From contig NZ_CP011567.1 in the NCBI RefSeq assembly GCF_001655615.1, forward strand, positions 5,031,001 to 5,095,000: 64,000 nt of DNA, given 5' to 3'. Positions 9,565 through 18,754 of this stretch are shown here, one piece after another. A program made the position numbers and the translations under genes. Every line of letters starts with the position of its first letter. The stretch's first letter is position 1. Below the pieces are notes generated by a model that was not told the DNA's origin, ran no database searches, and worked only from the letters and a program-made list of their open reading frames with translations. Source of the stretch: Pseudomonas sp. GR 6-02. GTDB taxonomy: Bacteria > Pseudomonadota > Gammaproteobacteria > Pseudomonadales > Pseudomonadaceae.

Positions 9565-10155
9565 TCAGCGCGCCGTGAAAATCAGCACCGCACCCACCGG
9601 TACCGACAGACTGATGGCCGACAAACCGGCGAGCTTGCGCAAGCTTTCCAGGCCTGGGGCCAGGTCGAAATCTTCGGCGCTGATCACCAAAGGCTCGAGG
9701 GTCACTACTTGAAAGCGCCGGTCATCGAGACGGGTCGCCAGCAGTTCGGCGTTGTATTGGTGTTGCTTGCCATGCAGGTCGACGGTCACCGGCAAGCGCA
9801 ATTCCAGTTGCGCACCGGGCGCCAGGTCGTTGATTGGCCGCAAATCGATCTGCGTGGTGATCAGCGCTTCGGGAAACGTCTGGATCTGGAACAGTTCCTT
9901 GCGCATGCGTTCGTCACGCAGCGGAATACCACTATTAACCGACTCCAGCTCGACTTCCACCTCGGCCAGCCCCTTGGGGTCGACCTTGCCATGCAGCACC
10001 AGAAAGCGCTGCACTTCGGAGATGTTGGCGTTTTTGGTGCTGACAAACGACAGCCGCGAGGACTCGCCGTCCAGATACCAATTGGCCTGGGCCGACACGG
10101 TGACACCGGCCAGCAGCAGGGAAGCGAGGGTTTTGTAGATGAACCGCTTGAACAT
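9565..10155 (-). CDS. YceI family periplasmic protein
   Basis: 196 aa. Signal peptide MFKRFIYKTLASLLLAGVTVSAQA, then a YceI-type lipocalin-like barrel starting 'NWYLDGESSRLSFVSTKNAN' and containing 'RDERMRKELFQIQTFPEA'. YceI proteins bind polyisoprenoid-type lipids in the periplasm; the ligand here is unknown. It stops 1 bp before the ATG of the ClsB-like gene, so the two probably form one transcript. Confidence 0.88.
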   Translation of the reverse strand: MFKRFIYKTLASLLLAGVTVSAQANWYLDGESSRLSFVSTKNANISEVQRFLVLHGKVDPKGLAEVEVELESVNSGIPLRDERMRKELFQIQTFPEALITTQIDLRPINDLAPGAQLELRLPVTVDLHGKQHQYNAELLATRLDDRRFQVVTLEPLVISAEDFDLAPGLESLRKLAGLSAISLSVPVGAVLIFTAR

Positions 10156-10258
10156 AGAAACTCGGGGGCAGATAAACCTGAGCGAACCTTAACTGGCTTG
10201 AGGCAGGTTGCAAACTTTCTGTGACTTCGCCCCAATCTTTGTGGCGAGTACGACCACG

Positions 10259-10588
10259 TCAGGGTTGCAGGCGGCAGCCCTGGCGCTCGCCGATCCACTG
10301 TGCGCTGTTGCTGCGCCCCAATCCGCCGACCGTTACCCGCTTGCTCGCGGCATCATCGACGAAACCGCTGGTGGGTAAATACTGCTTCACATAACCCTGG
10401 CAATACGCCGCCGGATTGTTCATCACATACCGGCACGAGCAGTATTCCTTGGCGGTGTAAGCACTGATGATGTCGGGAAAAGCCCACAGCGCCACGCGTT
10501 CCTGCCAGACCCAGCCGAGCACGGCGATCAGCAGCACCAGCAACAGCGTGCTGAACGGCCGACGGCGAATGAAACTGCGACGGCTCAT
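10259..10588 (-). CDS. Conserved hypothetical membrane-anchored protein, Cys-rich
   Basis: 109 aa: a basic N-terminus, one membrane segment (about 13-28, 'STLLLVLLIAVLGWVW'), then a short external part with clustered Cys in 'YCSCRYVMNNPAAYCQGY' and a final Cys in 'GERQGCRLQP'. No function can be assigned. Its ATG overlaps the stop codon of the upstream serine hydrolase by 4 bp, so the two are translationally coupled; an extracytoplasmic partner role is possible. Confidence 0.7.
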   Translation of the reverse strand: MSRRSFIRRRPFSTLLLVLLIAVLGWVWQERVALWAFPDIISAYTAKEYCSCRYVMNNPAAYCQGYVKQYLPTSGFVDDAASKRVTVGGLGRSNSAQWIGERQGCRLQP

Positions 10589-11679
10589 GGCTGCACCTTC
10601 ATGGCAAACGCCTTGAGCGCGAGTTTGAGCAGTTCGTTATGCCGGTAACTTCCATCGCGATCATCGCCGTAGCGGACGATCACCAGCTTTTCGCTGGGAA
10701 TCACATACATCGCCTGGCCCCAATGGCCCAGCGCGGCGAAGGTGTCGACGGGCGCATCGGGCCAGGGTTGTGCCGCACCATCCACCGCTCGATTGAGCCA
10801 CCAATGCCCGCCGGGCACCGCTTCATCCTGGTTGGCTCGGTAGCGGGCGAACGGCTCACGGCTGAAGTCGACCCACGCCTTGGGCAGCAGCTGCCGCTCG
10901 CGCCAGCGACCGTCGCGCGCCATCAACAGGCCGACCCGTGCCAGGTCCCGGGCGGTGAGGTAGGCATAGGACGAAGCGACAAATGTCCCCGTGGCATCCG
11001 CTTCCCAAACCGCGCCGCGAATGCCCAAGGGTTCGAACAATGCGGTCCACGGATAATCCGGATATCGGGCCGGGCCAACAATGGCTTTCAACGCGACGGA
11101 AAGCAGATTGCTGTCGCCGCTGGAGTAGCGGAAGGCCTGACCGGGCCTGGCGTACGCGTCATGGTCGGCGGTAAACGCAGCCATGTCGCGATGACCTCGG
11201 GTGTAGAGCATCGCTACCACCGAGGACTTCAACGGTGCGTACTCATAGTCTTCCTGCCAATCCAGGCCCGAGGCCCAATGCAGCAAGTCGGCCATGGTCA
11301 TGGCGGGGTGTTTTTCCAGCGCTGGATAGAACTGCACCGCCGGGTCCTGCAATTTGAACAGACCTTCGCCATAGGCCACGCCGAGCACCGTGGCCATCAG
11401 GCTTTTGCTGATCGACCAGGTCAGGTGCGGGGTGTCGGCACGGGTCGGGTCGGCGTAGCGCTCGTAGACGAGTTGGCCGTCATGGATCACCAGCAAGGCA
11501 TCGGTGCGGATGCCCTCGCGGGTGGTGTCGTTGCGGGGTGGGAAAGCGTAGTTCTCCAAGGCTTGAAGGGCCGGGCCGGCGACTGTCGGGCCGGTTGGCC
11601 ACTGCTCGCCCGGCCAGTTTTCGGCATTGGCCGTGAAGCTGAACAGCAGGATGAAAATCAGCGACAAGCCTTTGAACAT
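10585..11679 (-). CDS. Class C beta-lactamase-like serine hydrolase
   Basis: 364 aa. Signal peptide MFKGLSLIFILLFSFTANA; nucleophile motif S-x-x-K in 'WSISKSLMATVLG'; Tyr-containing motif 'FRYSSGDSNLLSV'; and the third motif region 'GHWGQAMYVIPSEKLVIVRYG'. This is the beta-lactamase/DD-peptidase/esterase superfamily (EstB type); a true beta-lactamase role is not implied. The frame is open far upstream but only the ATG at 11679 yields a signal peptide. Overlaps the next gene by 4 bp. Confidence 0.85.
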   Translation of the reverse strand: MFKGLSLIFILLFSFTANAENWPGEQWPTGPTVAGPALQALENYAFPPRNDTTREGIRTDALLVIHDGQLVYERYADPTRADTPHLTWSISKSLMATVLGVAYGEGLFKLQDPAVQFYPALEKHPAMTMADLLHWASGLDWQEDYEYAPLKSSVVAMLYTRGHRDMAAFTADHDAYARPGQAFRYSSGDSNLLSVALKAIVGPARYPDYPWTALFEPLGIRGAVWEADATGTFVASSYAYLTARDLARVGLLMARDGRWRERQLLPKAWVDFSREPFARYRANQDEAVPGGHWWLNRAVDGAAQPWPDAPVDTFAALGHWGQAMYVIPSEKLVIVRYGDDRDGSYRHNELLKLALKAFAMKVQP

Positions 11680-11744
11680 GGAGGACGCTCGGAGGATGAA
11701 CCTCCTGAGCCTAGTCGAGGTTGATGACAGTTTTGGGAGGCCCG

Positions 11745-12632
11745 TCACCCTAACGAAGATCCCGCCAACGCCTTGGCCAACCGCTTGCCCCGCGCCCCTG
11801 CCGCCAGATCCATCACGGCCTGATCGCGCTGCCACATCGCCGCCCACTGCGGCGGGCCGTCGGTCATGGCCTGATTCACTTCAGCCTTGAGCCCGTCGAA
11901 TTGCGCAAACAACCCACCCAGCAACACATGCCCGGCCGGATTGTTCGGCGCCTGGCGGCTGACTTCCGCGCACCCGGCCAGCAGCGCCAGCAAACGCAGT
12001 TGCAAGGTGTGCGGCCAGTCGTTGTCCTGGCCAATGCCGAACAGCCACGCGGTCATTGCACTCAGCACATAAATGTCTTCCAGGGTGCGGAACGGTTTGA
12101 CGTAAGCATCCCAGCCGTCCCCCGCCAACAATTCGCACAGCGCGTTATCGAGAAACAGCCGACCGTGGCTGATCTCGGGCATCAACGGCAACGGCGCGAG
12201 TTTCTCCAGACGCACGCCCGGTTCGCCGGGGTAAACCACCGCCAGACTCAGGCGCGGATCGCTGCCTGGCTCTTCGCTGCGAGCGGCGACCAGCAGCCAG
12301 TCGGCGGCATCGCCGGCGGTGACGAAATCCTTGCGTCCGCTCAGACGCAGATCCCGCAGCCGGGTCTGCATGTCCGCCACCCGCAAGCTGCGTTGCTCGG
12401 TCGCGCACAACGCACCGAGGCTCAGCGGCGCGCTCGGCCAGAGCATCCGCAGCGCCGCTTGATACCCCACCAGAAACGCCAACCCCGGAGTCGCCATCAG
12501 GCGTCCGCCGTTCACCGCCAATTCGAACGGGGTGACCGTGCCCAAGCGGTGCAACAAGGTCGCGAAGCCTTCGCCAAGGTCGGAGTCGGCGGGCAGGCGA
12601 TCGCTGCGGTTCAACAGGGTTTGCCAGGGCAT
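11745..12632 (-). CDS. Acyl-CoA dehydrogenase-like protein (short)
   Basis: 295 aa, against about 380 for a typical acyl-CoA dehydrogenase. The central part resembles the flavoenzyme middle domain ('LRLSGRKDFVTAGDAADWLL', 'LAVVYPGEPGVRLEKLAPLP') and the C-terminal third is helical, but the N-terminal helical domain looks shortened and I cannot point to the catalytic Glu. AAGGAG lies 6 bp before the ATG at 12632, which fixes the start. It is divergent from olsB (154 bp apart); a role connected to the acyl chain of ornithine lipids is conceivable but unproven. Confidence 0.65.
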   Translation of the reverse strand: MPWQTLLNRSDRLPADSDLGEGFATLLHRLGTVTPFELAVNGGRLMATPGLAFLVGYQAALRMLWPSAPLSLGALCATEQRSLRVADMQTRLRDLRLSGRKDFVTAGDAADWLLVAARSEEPGSDPRLSLAVVYPGEPGVRLEKLAPLPLMPEISHGRLFLDNALCELLAGDGWDAYVKPFRTLEDIYVLSAMTAWLFGIGQDNDWPHTLQLRLLALLAGCAEVSRQAPNNPAGHVLLGGLFAQFDGLKAEVNQAMTDGPPQWAAMWQRDQAVMDLAAGARGKRLAKALAGSSLG

Positions 12633-12786
12633 AAGAGGCTCCTTGTGGGCTGTCATATAAGCATCACCAAAGCTTCATGGCGATGACACCGGGGCTACAT
12701 AGCCTGACTTTGCACAACACGGCTGCATAAAGAAAGTCGATCGGCTGCAACCCAAGACGGGTGGCCAGCCCGTACGGAGATTCGCA

Positions 12787-13542
12787 ATGACTCAGATCGC
12801 CCGCATCAGCGACACCGGCAATGAACGCCGCCTGCAAGCCGAACGCCTGGTGGGCGCCGAGGCACTGCAGGAAGCCCAGGCCTTGCGCTTCAACGTGTTC
12901 AGCGGCGAATTCAACGCCAGGCTGAAAGGCGTGGAATTGGGTCTGGACATGGATGACTATGATGTTCACTGCGCCCACATCGGCGTACGTGACTTGAACA
13001 CCGGGCGCCTGGTGGCGACCACTCGTTTGCTCGACCACACGGCCGCCAGCAGCCTGGGCAAGTTCTACAGCGAAGAAGAATTCAGCCTGCATGGCCTGGT
13101 TCATCTGAAAGGCCCGATCCTGGAAATCGGTCGCACCTGCGTCGACCCGGCCTACCGCAACGGCGGCACCATCGCCGTGCTCTGGGGTGAACTGGCCGAA
13201 GTGCTGAACCAGGGCGGCTACAGCTATCTGATGGGATGCGCGAGCATTCCGATGCAGGACGGCGGCATCCAGGCCCATGCGATCATGCAACGCCTGCGCG
13301 AACGCTACCTGTGCACCGAACACCTGCGGGCCGAGCCGAAGAAGCCATTGCCGACGCTGGACATTCCATCGAACGTCATCGCCGAAATGCCGCCGCTGCT
13401 CAAGGCCTACATGCGCCTGGGCGCAAAGATCTGCGGCGAGCCGTGCTGGGACGAAGACTTCCAGGTGGCCGACGTGTTCATCCTGCTCAAGCGCGACGAG
13501 CTCTGCCCGCGTTACGCCAAGCACTTCAAGGCGGCTGTGTAA
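12787..13542 (+). CDS. olsB: L-ornithine N-alpha-acyltransferase OlsB
   Basis: 251 aa. GNAT-like acyltransferase fold with '[20 protein letters not shown]', '[18 protein letters not shown]' and '[20 protein letters not shown]', matching OlsB/hemolysin-like acyl-ACP-dependent acyltransferases. It transfers a 3-hydroxyacyl group from ACP to ornithine to give lyso-ornithine lipid. Followed immediately by olsA with the TAATG stop/start overlap, the standard Pseudomonas arrangement. Ornithine lipids normally replace phospholipids under phosphate limitation; no Pho box was verified here. Confidence 0.92.
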   Translation: MTQIARISDTGNERRLQAERLVGAEALQEAQALRFNVFSGEFNARLKGVELGLDMDDYDVHCAHIGVRDLNTGRLVATTRLLDHTAASSLGKFYSEEEFSLHGLVHLKGPILEIGRTCVDPAYRNGGTIAVLWGELAEVLNQGGYSYLMGCASIPMQDGGIQAHAIMQRLRERYLCTEHLRAEPKKPLPTLDIPSNVIAEMPPLLKAYMRLGAKICGEPCWDEDFQVADVFILLKRDELCPRYAKHFKAAV

Positions 13543-14333
13543 TGAGCCGCTTGCGGGTGTACGCGCGAATTGCGCGAGTGCTGATGGTGGTGGCGCTGGG
13601 CTTGACCATGGCCAGTGTGTTCGGCGCGTTCGAACGACTGGGGATTGCCCATTCAATGGTCCGTCGCCAGCGCTGGTCGCGGTTTTTCATGGCGCGGCTG
13701 AGCAATGCCCTGCCCTTTCATGTCACCGTCCATGGTCAATTGCCGAAGGCGCCGATGCTCTGGGTCAGCAACCATGTGTCCTGGACCGACATTCCGCTGC
13801 TGGGCATGCTCACGCCGCTGTCGTTCCTGTCCAAGGCTGAAGTGCGCACCTGGCCGGTGGCGGGCTGGTTGGCGGCCAAGGCTGGCAGCCTGTTCATTCG
13901 CCGTGGTTCAGGCGACAGTCAGTTGATCCGCAAACAGATGACTCGCCATCTGGAACAGGAACACCCGCTGCTGATGTTCCCGGAAGGCACCACCACCGAT
14001 GGCCGTTCGCTGCGCACCTTCCACGGTCGTTTGCTGTCTGCGGCGATCGACTCCGAAGTGGCGCTGCAACCGGTGGCGATTCGTTATCTGCGCAACGGCG
14101 AGCTGGATACCCTGGCACCGTTCATTGGCGATGATGATTTGCTGTCGCACCTGATGCGCTTGTTCGCCAATGATCGGGGTGAGGTGGAGATTCATCTGCT
14201 CAAGCCGATCGAGTGCCAGGACCGGGAACGCGCGGCGCTGGCGTTCGAGGCGCAGCAGGCGGTGCAGAAGGCGTTGTTTGGGGCGATTCCGGAACCCCGG
14301 CAAGTCCCGATTCGCCCCGCCATCGCCGCTTAA
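13542..14333 (+). CDS. olsA: Lyso-ornithine lipid O-acyltransferase OlsA (PlsC family)
   Basis: 263 aa. PlsC-type acyltransferase with the H-x4-D motif 'NHVSWTD' (about residue 78), the 'FIRRGSGDSQLIRKQM' block and 'LLMFPEGTTTDG'. One hydrophobic N-terminal segment anchors it to the inner membrane. It adds the second acyl chain to lyso-ornithine lipid and may also act on lysophosphatidate. The ATG overlaps the last base of the olsB stop codon. Confidence 0.92.
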   Translation: MSRLRVYARIARVLMVVALGLTMASVFGAFERLGIAHSMVRRQRWSRFFMARLSNALPFHVTVHGQLPKAPMLWVSNHVSWTDIPLLGMLTPLSFLSKAEVRTWPVAGWLAAKAGSLFIRRGSGDSQLIRKQMTRHLEQEHPLLMFPEGTTTDGRSLRTFHGRLLSAAIDSEVALQPVAIRYLRNGELDTLAPFIGDDDLLSHLMRLFANDRGEVEIHLLKPIECQDRERAALAFEAQQAVQKALFGAIPEPRQVPIRPAIAA

Positions 14334-14343
14334 ACACACTTTT

Positions 14344-14373
14344 CTGTGGGAGCGGGCTTGCTCTCTCCCACAG
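14344..14373. terminator. Hairpin between convergent olsA and acpH
   Basis: CTGTGGGAG and CTCCCACAG form a 9-bp stem around a GC-rich loop that itself contains 'CGGGCTTGCT', a REP-related core. Being between two convergent genes, it probably stops transcription from both sides. Confidence 0.6.
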
Positions 14374-14378
14374 TGGTT

Positions 14379-14957
14379 TTATGTCGCCGGCTGACTCTGC
14401 ACAAAATCCTGAAGCTGCGGATAAAACAACCGAAAATCCTCGCTCAACGGTTCATACAACCGCCGCAACTCTTGCATTGCCGCGGCCAGCTCCTCGGGTC
14501 GCGTCAGTCTGCGTGAAATCCCCCGCAGCACCTGCTCAAGCACTTCGAACTCCTGATAAGCCCCCAACCAGTCATTGGCCACCATGTGCGGCGCAATCTT
14601 CGCCAGGCGCTCCGGCAACTGTGGCTCGGCCAGCAGCACCCGGTAAACATCCGAGGTGAATTGCCCCAGCGGACGGTCGGCGTACAGCGCCCAGTCCCGC
14701 GCCAGGCAATGGTCGAAAAACACATCGAGCACGATCCCGGCGTAACGCCTGCGCGTGATGGAAAACCGTGACAACGAGACATCCACCAACGGATGACGGT
14801 CGGTGAAGACATCGATGCTGCGATGCAACTGGATGGCTGCCTCGACCTCCGGATCGAACTGCCCCTGCAGCCGTCCCTTGACGAAGTCGCCATACAGACT
14901 GCCGAGCATTTGACCGGGGCGTTGGCCACCGAGGTGCAGATGTGCGAGATAGTTCAT
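14379..14957 (-). CDS. acpH: Acyl carrier protein phosphodiesterase AcpH
   Basis: 192 aa, the usual AcpH length. It begins MNYLAHLHLGGQRPGQMLGS, continues 'LYGDFVKGRL', 'IQLHRSIDVFTDRHP' and 'VLDVFFDHCLARDW', all typical of DUF479/AcpH, a HD-type metal hydrolase that removes the 4'-phosphopantetheine group from ACP. It lies divergent from arsR across the palindromic region 14984-15085. The acpH-arsR-MFS-xenB block next to olsBA matches the order I know from P. aeruginosa. Confidence 0.88.
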   Translation of the reverse strand: MNYLAHLHLGGQRPGQMLGSLYGDFVKGRLQGQFDPEVEAAIQLHRSIDVFTDRHPLVDVSLSRFSITRRRYAGIVLDVFFDHCLARDWALYADRPLGQFTSDVYRVLLAEPQLPERLAKIAPHMVANDWLGAYQEFEVLEQVLRGISRRLTRPEELAAAMQELRRLYEPLSEDFRLFYPQLQDFVQSQPAT

Positions 14958-14983
14958 GGGCGCAGCTTAGCACTGCCTCACCA

Positions 14984-15090
14984 ATATCGTTATAACCCGA
15001 TATACCGATTTACGCAGTCATCAGACCGAAATCATATTGGTATATCGCGAAATACCGATTTAAAGTTCGCCCCATCGCGATATAACGTTT
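14984..15090. promoter_or_regulatory. Operator region with repeated ATATCG/ATACCG palindromes
   Basis: Between divergent acpH and arsR. 'ATACCGATTTA' occurs twice, at 15002-15012 and 15052-15062, exactly 50 bp apart. An imperfect 18-bp palindrome GGTATATCGCGAAATACC lies at 15039-15056, an inverted ATATCG...CGATAT at 14984-15003, and 'ATCGCGATATAAC' at 15074-15086. This is the expected layout of an ArsR-type repressor binding several sites over its own promoter. Confidence 0.7.
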
Positions 15091-15112
15091 TACTCATCAC
15101 GAGCCCCAAGCC

Positions 15113-15415
15113 ATGAACCTCGACCTCGACGAAATAATAAAAGCCCTGGCACATCCGGTACGGCGAGAAATCCTGCACTGGCTCAAAGACCCGGCCGTCG
15201 AATTTCCCGACCAGACCCACAGCAACGAGCACGGCGTCTGCGCCGGGCAGATCGATCAACGTTGCGGTTTGTCGCAGTCCACGGTGTCCGCACACCTGGC
15301 GACCCTGCAACGCGCCGGCCTGATCAGCAGCCGCAAAGTCGGCCAGTGGCATTTTTTCAAACGCAACGAGGAAACCATCCAGGAGTTCCTTCGCACCTTC
15401 AGCAAAGAGCTCTGA
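15113..15415 (+). CDS. ArsR family transcriptional regulator
   Basis: 100 aa winged-helix protein: 'IIKALAHPVRREILHWLKDP', recognition helix 'GLSQSTVSAHLATLQRAGLI', wing 'SSRKVGQWHFFKRNEE'. Cys residues are few (one in 'NEHGVCAGQIDQRCGL' as a pair), so metal sensing is not evident; a redox or electrophile signal would suit its targets. It leads arsR-MFS-xenB (gaps 25 and 21 bp) and probably represses this operon through the upstream palindromes. Confidence 0.88.
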   Translation: MNLDLDEIIKALAHPVRREILHWLKDPAVEFPDQTHSNEHGVCAGQIDQRCGLSQSTVSAHLATLQRAGLISSRKVGQWHFFKRNEETIQEFLRTFSKEL

Positions 15416-15440
15416 CCCTTTGGCCGATAAGGAATCAATC

Positions 15441-16607
15441 ATGCCCCTCTCGCTACTCATTCTGGCCTTGAGCGCCTTCGCCATCGGCACCACCGAGTTC
15501 GTCATCATGGGCTTGCTGCCCGATGTGGCGGCGGACCTCGGCGTGTCGATCCCCGGCGCCGGCTGGCTGGTGACCGGTTACGCCCTGGGCGTGGCCATCG
15601 GCGCGCCGTTCATGGCACTGGCCACCGCCAGGCTGCCGCGCAAGGCCGCATTGGTAGCGTTGATGGGGATTTTCATCATCGGCAACCTGCTCTGCGCCCT
15701 GGCCAGTGACTACAACGTCCTGATGTTTGCCCGTGTGGTCACCGCCTTGTGCCATGGCGCGTTCTTCGGCATCGGTTCGGTGGTGGCGGCAGGCCTGGTG
15801 CCGGCCAACAAACGTGCGTCGGCCGTGGCCCTGATGTTCACCGGCCTGACCCTGGCCAACGTCCTCGGCGTACCGCTGGGCACCGCGCTCGGCCAGGAAG
15901 CCGGCTGGCGTTCGACCTTCTGGGCAGTGACCGTGATCGGTGTGGTTGCGCTGATCGGCCTGATCCGCTTCCTGCCGGCCAAGCGCGATGAAGAGAAACT
16001 CGACATGCGCGCCGAACTGCGCGCCCTCAAGGGGGCCGGTATCTGGTTATCCCTGAGCATGACCGCCTTGTTCGCCGCGTCGGTCTTCACCTTGTTCACC
16101 TATGTCGCGCCGCTGTTGGGCGAAGTCACTGGTGTTTCCCCGCGTGGCGTGACCTGGACCCTGGTGCTCATCGGCCTGGGCCTGACAGTCGGCAACATCA
16201 TCGGCGGCAAGCTGGCTGACAAAGGCATGGCGGCGACGCTGATCGGCGTGTTCATCACCATGGCGGTGGTCTCCACCGTGCTGACCTGGACCAGCGTGGC
16301 CCTGATCCCGACCGAAATCACCCTGTTCCTCTGGGCCACCGCGTGCTTTGCCGCCGTGCCGGCACTGCAAGTCAACGTGGTGACCTTCGGCAAGGCTGCA
16401 CCGAACCTGGTGTCGACCCTGAACATCGGCGCCTTCAACGTCGGCAACGCACTCGGTGCCTGGGTCGGCGGCAGCGTCATCGCCCACGGCTTCGGCCTGA
16501 CCCGCGTGCCACTCGCGGCAGCCGCACTGGCGGTGCTCGCCCTGCTGGTGACCCTGATTACTTTCCGTCAGAGCGGCGATGCCGAGCTGGCCCCCGCTAC
16601 CCATTAA
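15441..16607 (+). CDS. MFS efflux transporter (DHA1/AraJ-like)
   Basis: 388 aa, 12 predicted membrane segments. The N-terminus 'ALSAFAIGTTEFVIMGLLPD' and 'GAPFMALATARLPRKAALV' are characteristic of the arabinose-efflux/DHA1 drug antiporter family. AAGGA 7 bp before the ATG at 15441 decides the start over an upstream ATG at 15420. Lies between arsR and xenB; probably exports a compound that the operon responds to. Confidence 0.88.
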   Translation: MPLSLLILALSAFAIGTTEFVIMGLLPDVAADLGVSIPGAGWLVTGYALGVAIGAPFMALATARLPRKAALVALMGIFIIGNLLCALASDYNVLMFARVVTALCHGAFFGIGSVVAAGLVPANKRASAVALMFTGLTLANVLGVPLGTALGQEAGWRSTFWAVTVIGVVALIGLIRFLPAKRDEEKLDMRAELRALKGAGIWLSLSMTALFAASVFTLFTYVAPLLGEVTGVSPRGVTWTLVLIGLGLTVGNIIGGKLADKGMAATLIGVFITMAVVSTVLTWTSVALIPTEITLFLWATACFAAVPALQVNVVTFGKAAPNLVSTLNIGAFNVGNALGAWVGGSVIAHGFGLTRVPLAAAALAVLALLVTLITFRQSGDAELAPATH

Positions 16608-16628
16608 TCGCTAAAAGAGAGCTATTAA

Positions 16629-17678
16629 ATGACGACAATTTTCGATCCGATCAAACTGGGCGACCTCAAGTTGGCCAACCGCATCATCATGGCACCGTTG
16701 ACCCGCTGCCGCGCCGACGAAGGCCGTGTGCCGAACGCGCTGATGGCCGAGTATTACGTGCAGCGCGCCTCTGCCGGCCTGATCCTCAGCGAGGCCACGT
16801 CGGTCACGCCGATGGGCGTCGGTTACCCGGACACTCCCGGCATCTGGTCCAACGACCAGGTGCGCGGCTGGAGCAATGTGACCAAAGCGATCCACGGCGC
16901 GGGCGGCAAAATCTTCCTGCAACTGTGGCACGTGGGTCGGATTTCCCATCCTTCGTACCTGAACGGCGAAGCGCCGGTCGCACCGAGTGCCATCCAGCCT
17001 AAAGGCCATGTCAGCCTGGTTCGTCCATTGGCCGACTACCCAACTCCGCGCGCTCTGGAAACTGCTGAAATCGCCGACATCGTCGACGCTTACCGCGTGG
17101 GGGCCGAGAATGCCAAGGCCGCCGGTTTCGACGGCGTGGAAATCCACGGTGCCAACGGTTACCTGCTCGACCAGTTCCTGCAAAGCAGCACCAACCAGCG
17201 CACCGACAACTACGGTGGCTCCCTGGAAAACCGTGCGCGCCTGTTGCTGGAAGTGACTGACGCCGTGATCGAAGTCTGGGGCGCTGGCCGCGTCGGCATG
17301 CACCTGGCACCGCGCGCCGACTCCCATGACATGGGCGACGACAACCTGTCCGAGACCTTCACCTACGTCGCTCGCGAACTGGGAAAACGCGGCATCGCGT
17401 TCATCTGCTCGCGCGAAAAAGAAGGCGCCGACAGCCTCGGCCCGCAATTGAAAGAAGCCTTCGGCGGCCCGTACATCGCCAACGAACGCTTCACCAAGGA
17501 CAGCGCCAACGAGTGGCTGGCCAGCGGCAAGGCCGACGCGGTGGCGTTTGGTGTGCCGTTCATCGCCAACCCGGACCTGCCAGCGCGCTTGAAGGCCGAT
17601 GCACCGCTGAACGAGCCGCGTCCGGAACTGTTCTACGGCAAGGGCCCGGTCGGTTATATCGACTATCCGACGCTGTAA
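16629..17678 (+). CDS. xenB: Xenobiotic reductase XenB (old yellow enzyme family alkene reductase)
   Basis: 349 aa. FMN-dependent TIM-barrel reductase: 'NRIIMAPLTRCRADEGRVPN' with the redox-tuning Cys, 'QLWHVGRISHPS', the substrate/FMN motif 'GVEIHGANGYLLDQF' (His and Asn), and 'DNYGGSLENRARLLLEV'. XenB uses NADPH to reduce nitro compounds and activated alkenes. Last gene of the arsR operon, closed by the terminator at 17697. Confidence 0.93.
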   Translation: MTTIFDPIKLGDLKLANRIIMAPLTRCRADEGRVPNALMAEYYVQRASAGLILSEATSVTPMGVGYPDTPGIWSNDQVRGWSNVTKAIHGAGGKIFLQLWHVGRISHPSYLNGEAPVAPSAIQPKGHVSLVRPLADYPTPRALETAEIADIVDAYRVGAENAKAAGFDGVEIHGANGYLLDQFLQSSTNQRTDNYGGSLENRARLLLEVTDAVIEVWGAGRVGMHLAPRADSHDMGDDNLSETFTYVARELGKRGIAFICSREKEGADSLGPQLKEAFGGPYIANERFTKDSANEWLASGKADAVAFGVPFIANPDLPARLKADAPLNEPRPELFYGKGPVGYIDYPTL

Positions 17679-17696
17679 GCCTCGACCGTTGAAATG

Positions 17697-17731
17697 CAAA
17701 AGCCCCGACTCGAAAGAGCCGGGGCTTTTGC
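17697..17731 (+). terminator. Rho-independent terminator after xenB
   Basis: CAAAAGCCCCG...CGGGGCTTTTG: a GC-rich stem flanked by A and T runs directly after the xenB stop codon. The remaining ~250 bp up to the emhR stop is AT-richer and holds no recognisable gene. Confidence 0.88.
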
Positions 17732-17978
17732 GTATGGAAGATCAAAGGTCACCGAGGCAAATGCGATGCCTTTGGTCGGCTATTCGGCGCCCTTGTAGCC
17801 GGGGCGTTCACACTCATTCACATACTCGACACAAAATCCCTACAAAATACGTAGCTCGCTACCTATCAACCTGGCGAACGTACGTATATAAAAGCATCCC
17901 ATTGCAAAAAGGCGCGCGAAGCAGGGACATTCCCCGCGTCATGCCTTGACAAAAACGGATCCAATTACGCATTTTGTT

Positions 17979-18611
17979 TCAATTGCGCAGGCTGGGACTC
18001 AAGCGCAGCATATCCAAACCTGTGTCGACCCAACGCTCGGCTTCGATGTGCAGTTGAAAACTGTCGGGCGCCAACAGCCACTGATACAGGATGCCATCGA
18101 TGTAGGCATGCAAGCTGATGGCCGCGCGGGCAGCGTCGAGGTTTTCCGGTAACTGCCCGCGATTCACCGCATTACTCAGGGCCAGCGCGATTCGCACATT
18201 GCAATCGAGGCTGACCGTTCGGCGCTGCTGGCGCAGGTCGCACATTTCATCGGTGAATTCGCACTTATGAAACAGAATCTCGTTGATGCGTCGGGTTTTC
18301 GGGTCCATGGCAACTTGATGAAACAAATGAATCAACAGTTTGCGCATGCAGCCCAGCGGGTCGAGTTCGTCTTGGCTTTCACTGGCCTTGGCCATTTCAT
18401 TCAGCGGCTCGTGCAGGGTATCGAGCATCGCCTGCAGCAGATCCGCCTTGTTACTGAAATGCCAGTAGATAGCCCCGCGAGTCACCCCGGCCAGGGTAGC
18501 GATATCCGCCAGCGTCGTGCGTGCCACGCCCCGCTCGAAAAAGGCTTTTTCTGCCGCTTCGAGTATCTGGCTTCGGGTTTCTTGAGCTTCCTCTTTGGTG
18601 CGACGGACCAT
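17979..18611 (-). CDS. emhR: TetR-family repressor of the RND pump (EmhR/TtgR-like)
   Basis: 210 aa. N-terminal TetR helix-turn-helix: '[20 protein letters not shown]', '[20 protein letters not shown]'. The C-terminal ligand domain matches TtgR/EmhR ('[18 protein letters not shown]'). It is divergent from the emhABC pump, whose promoter carries a TtgR-type operator at about 18755-18787. The protein should release DNA on binding antibiotics, flavonoids or other aromatic ligands. Confidence 0.92.
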   Translation of the reverse strand: MVRRTKEEAQETRSQILEAAEKAFFERGVARTTLADIATLAGVTRGAIYWHFSNKADLLQAMLDTLHEPLNEMAKASESQDELDPLGCMRKLLIHLFHQVAMDPKTRRINEILFHKCEFTDEMCDLRQQRRTVSLDCNVRIALALSNAVNRGQLPENLDAARAAISLHAYIDGILYQWLLAPDSFQLHIEAERWVDTGLDMLRLSPSLRN

Positions 18612-18754
18612 GGCAGTAAAACCTCAATCAGGGTGCCTCAGCGATGTCTGAGCATCCGCTGAATAGAAGTGAGGCGAGCGCTTTCGGGCTTCGTCTCAGG
18701 CCTACAATTCAAATCTTTGGACGGCTTTTGTAACGGTGTGGGTACGCCGCCAAG

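Noticed and set aside
10585..11679. Chromosomal AmpC beta-lactamase
   Set aside because: Only the general serine-hydrolase motifs are present; the third-motif region and length fit EstB-type hydrolases better than AmpC.
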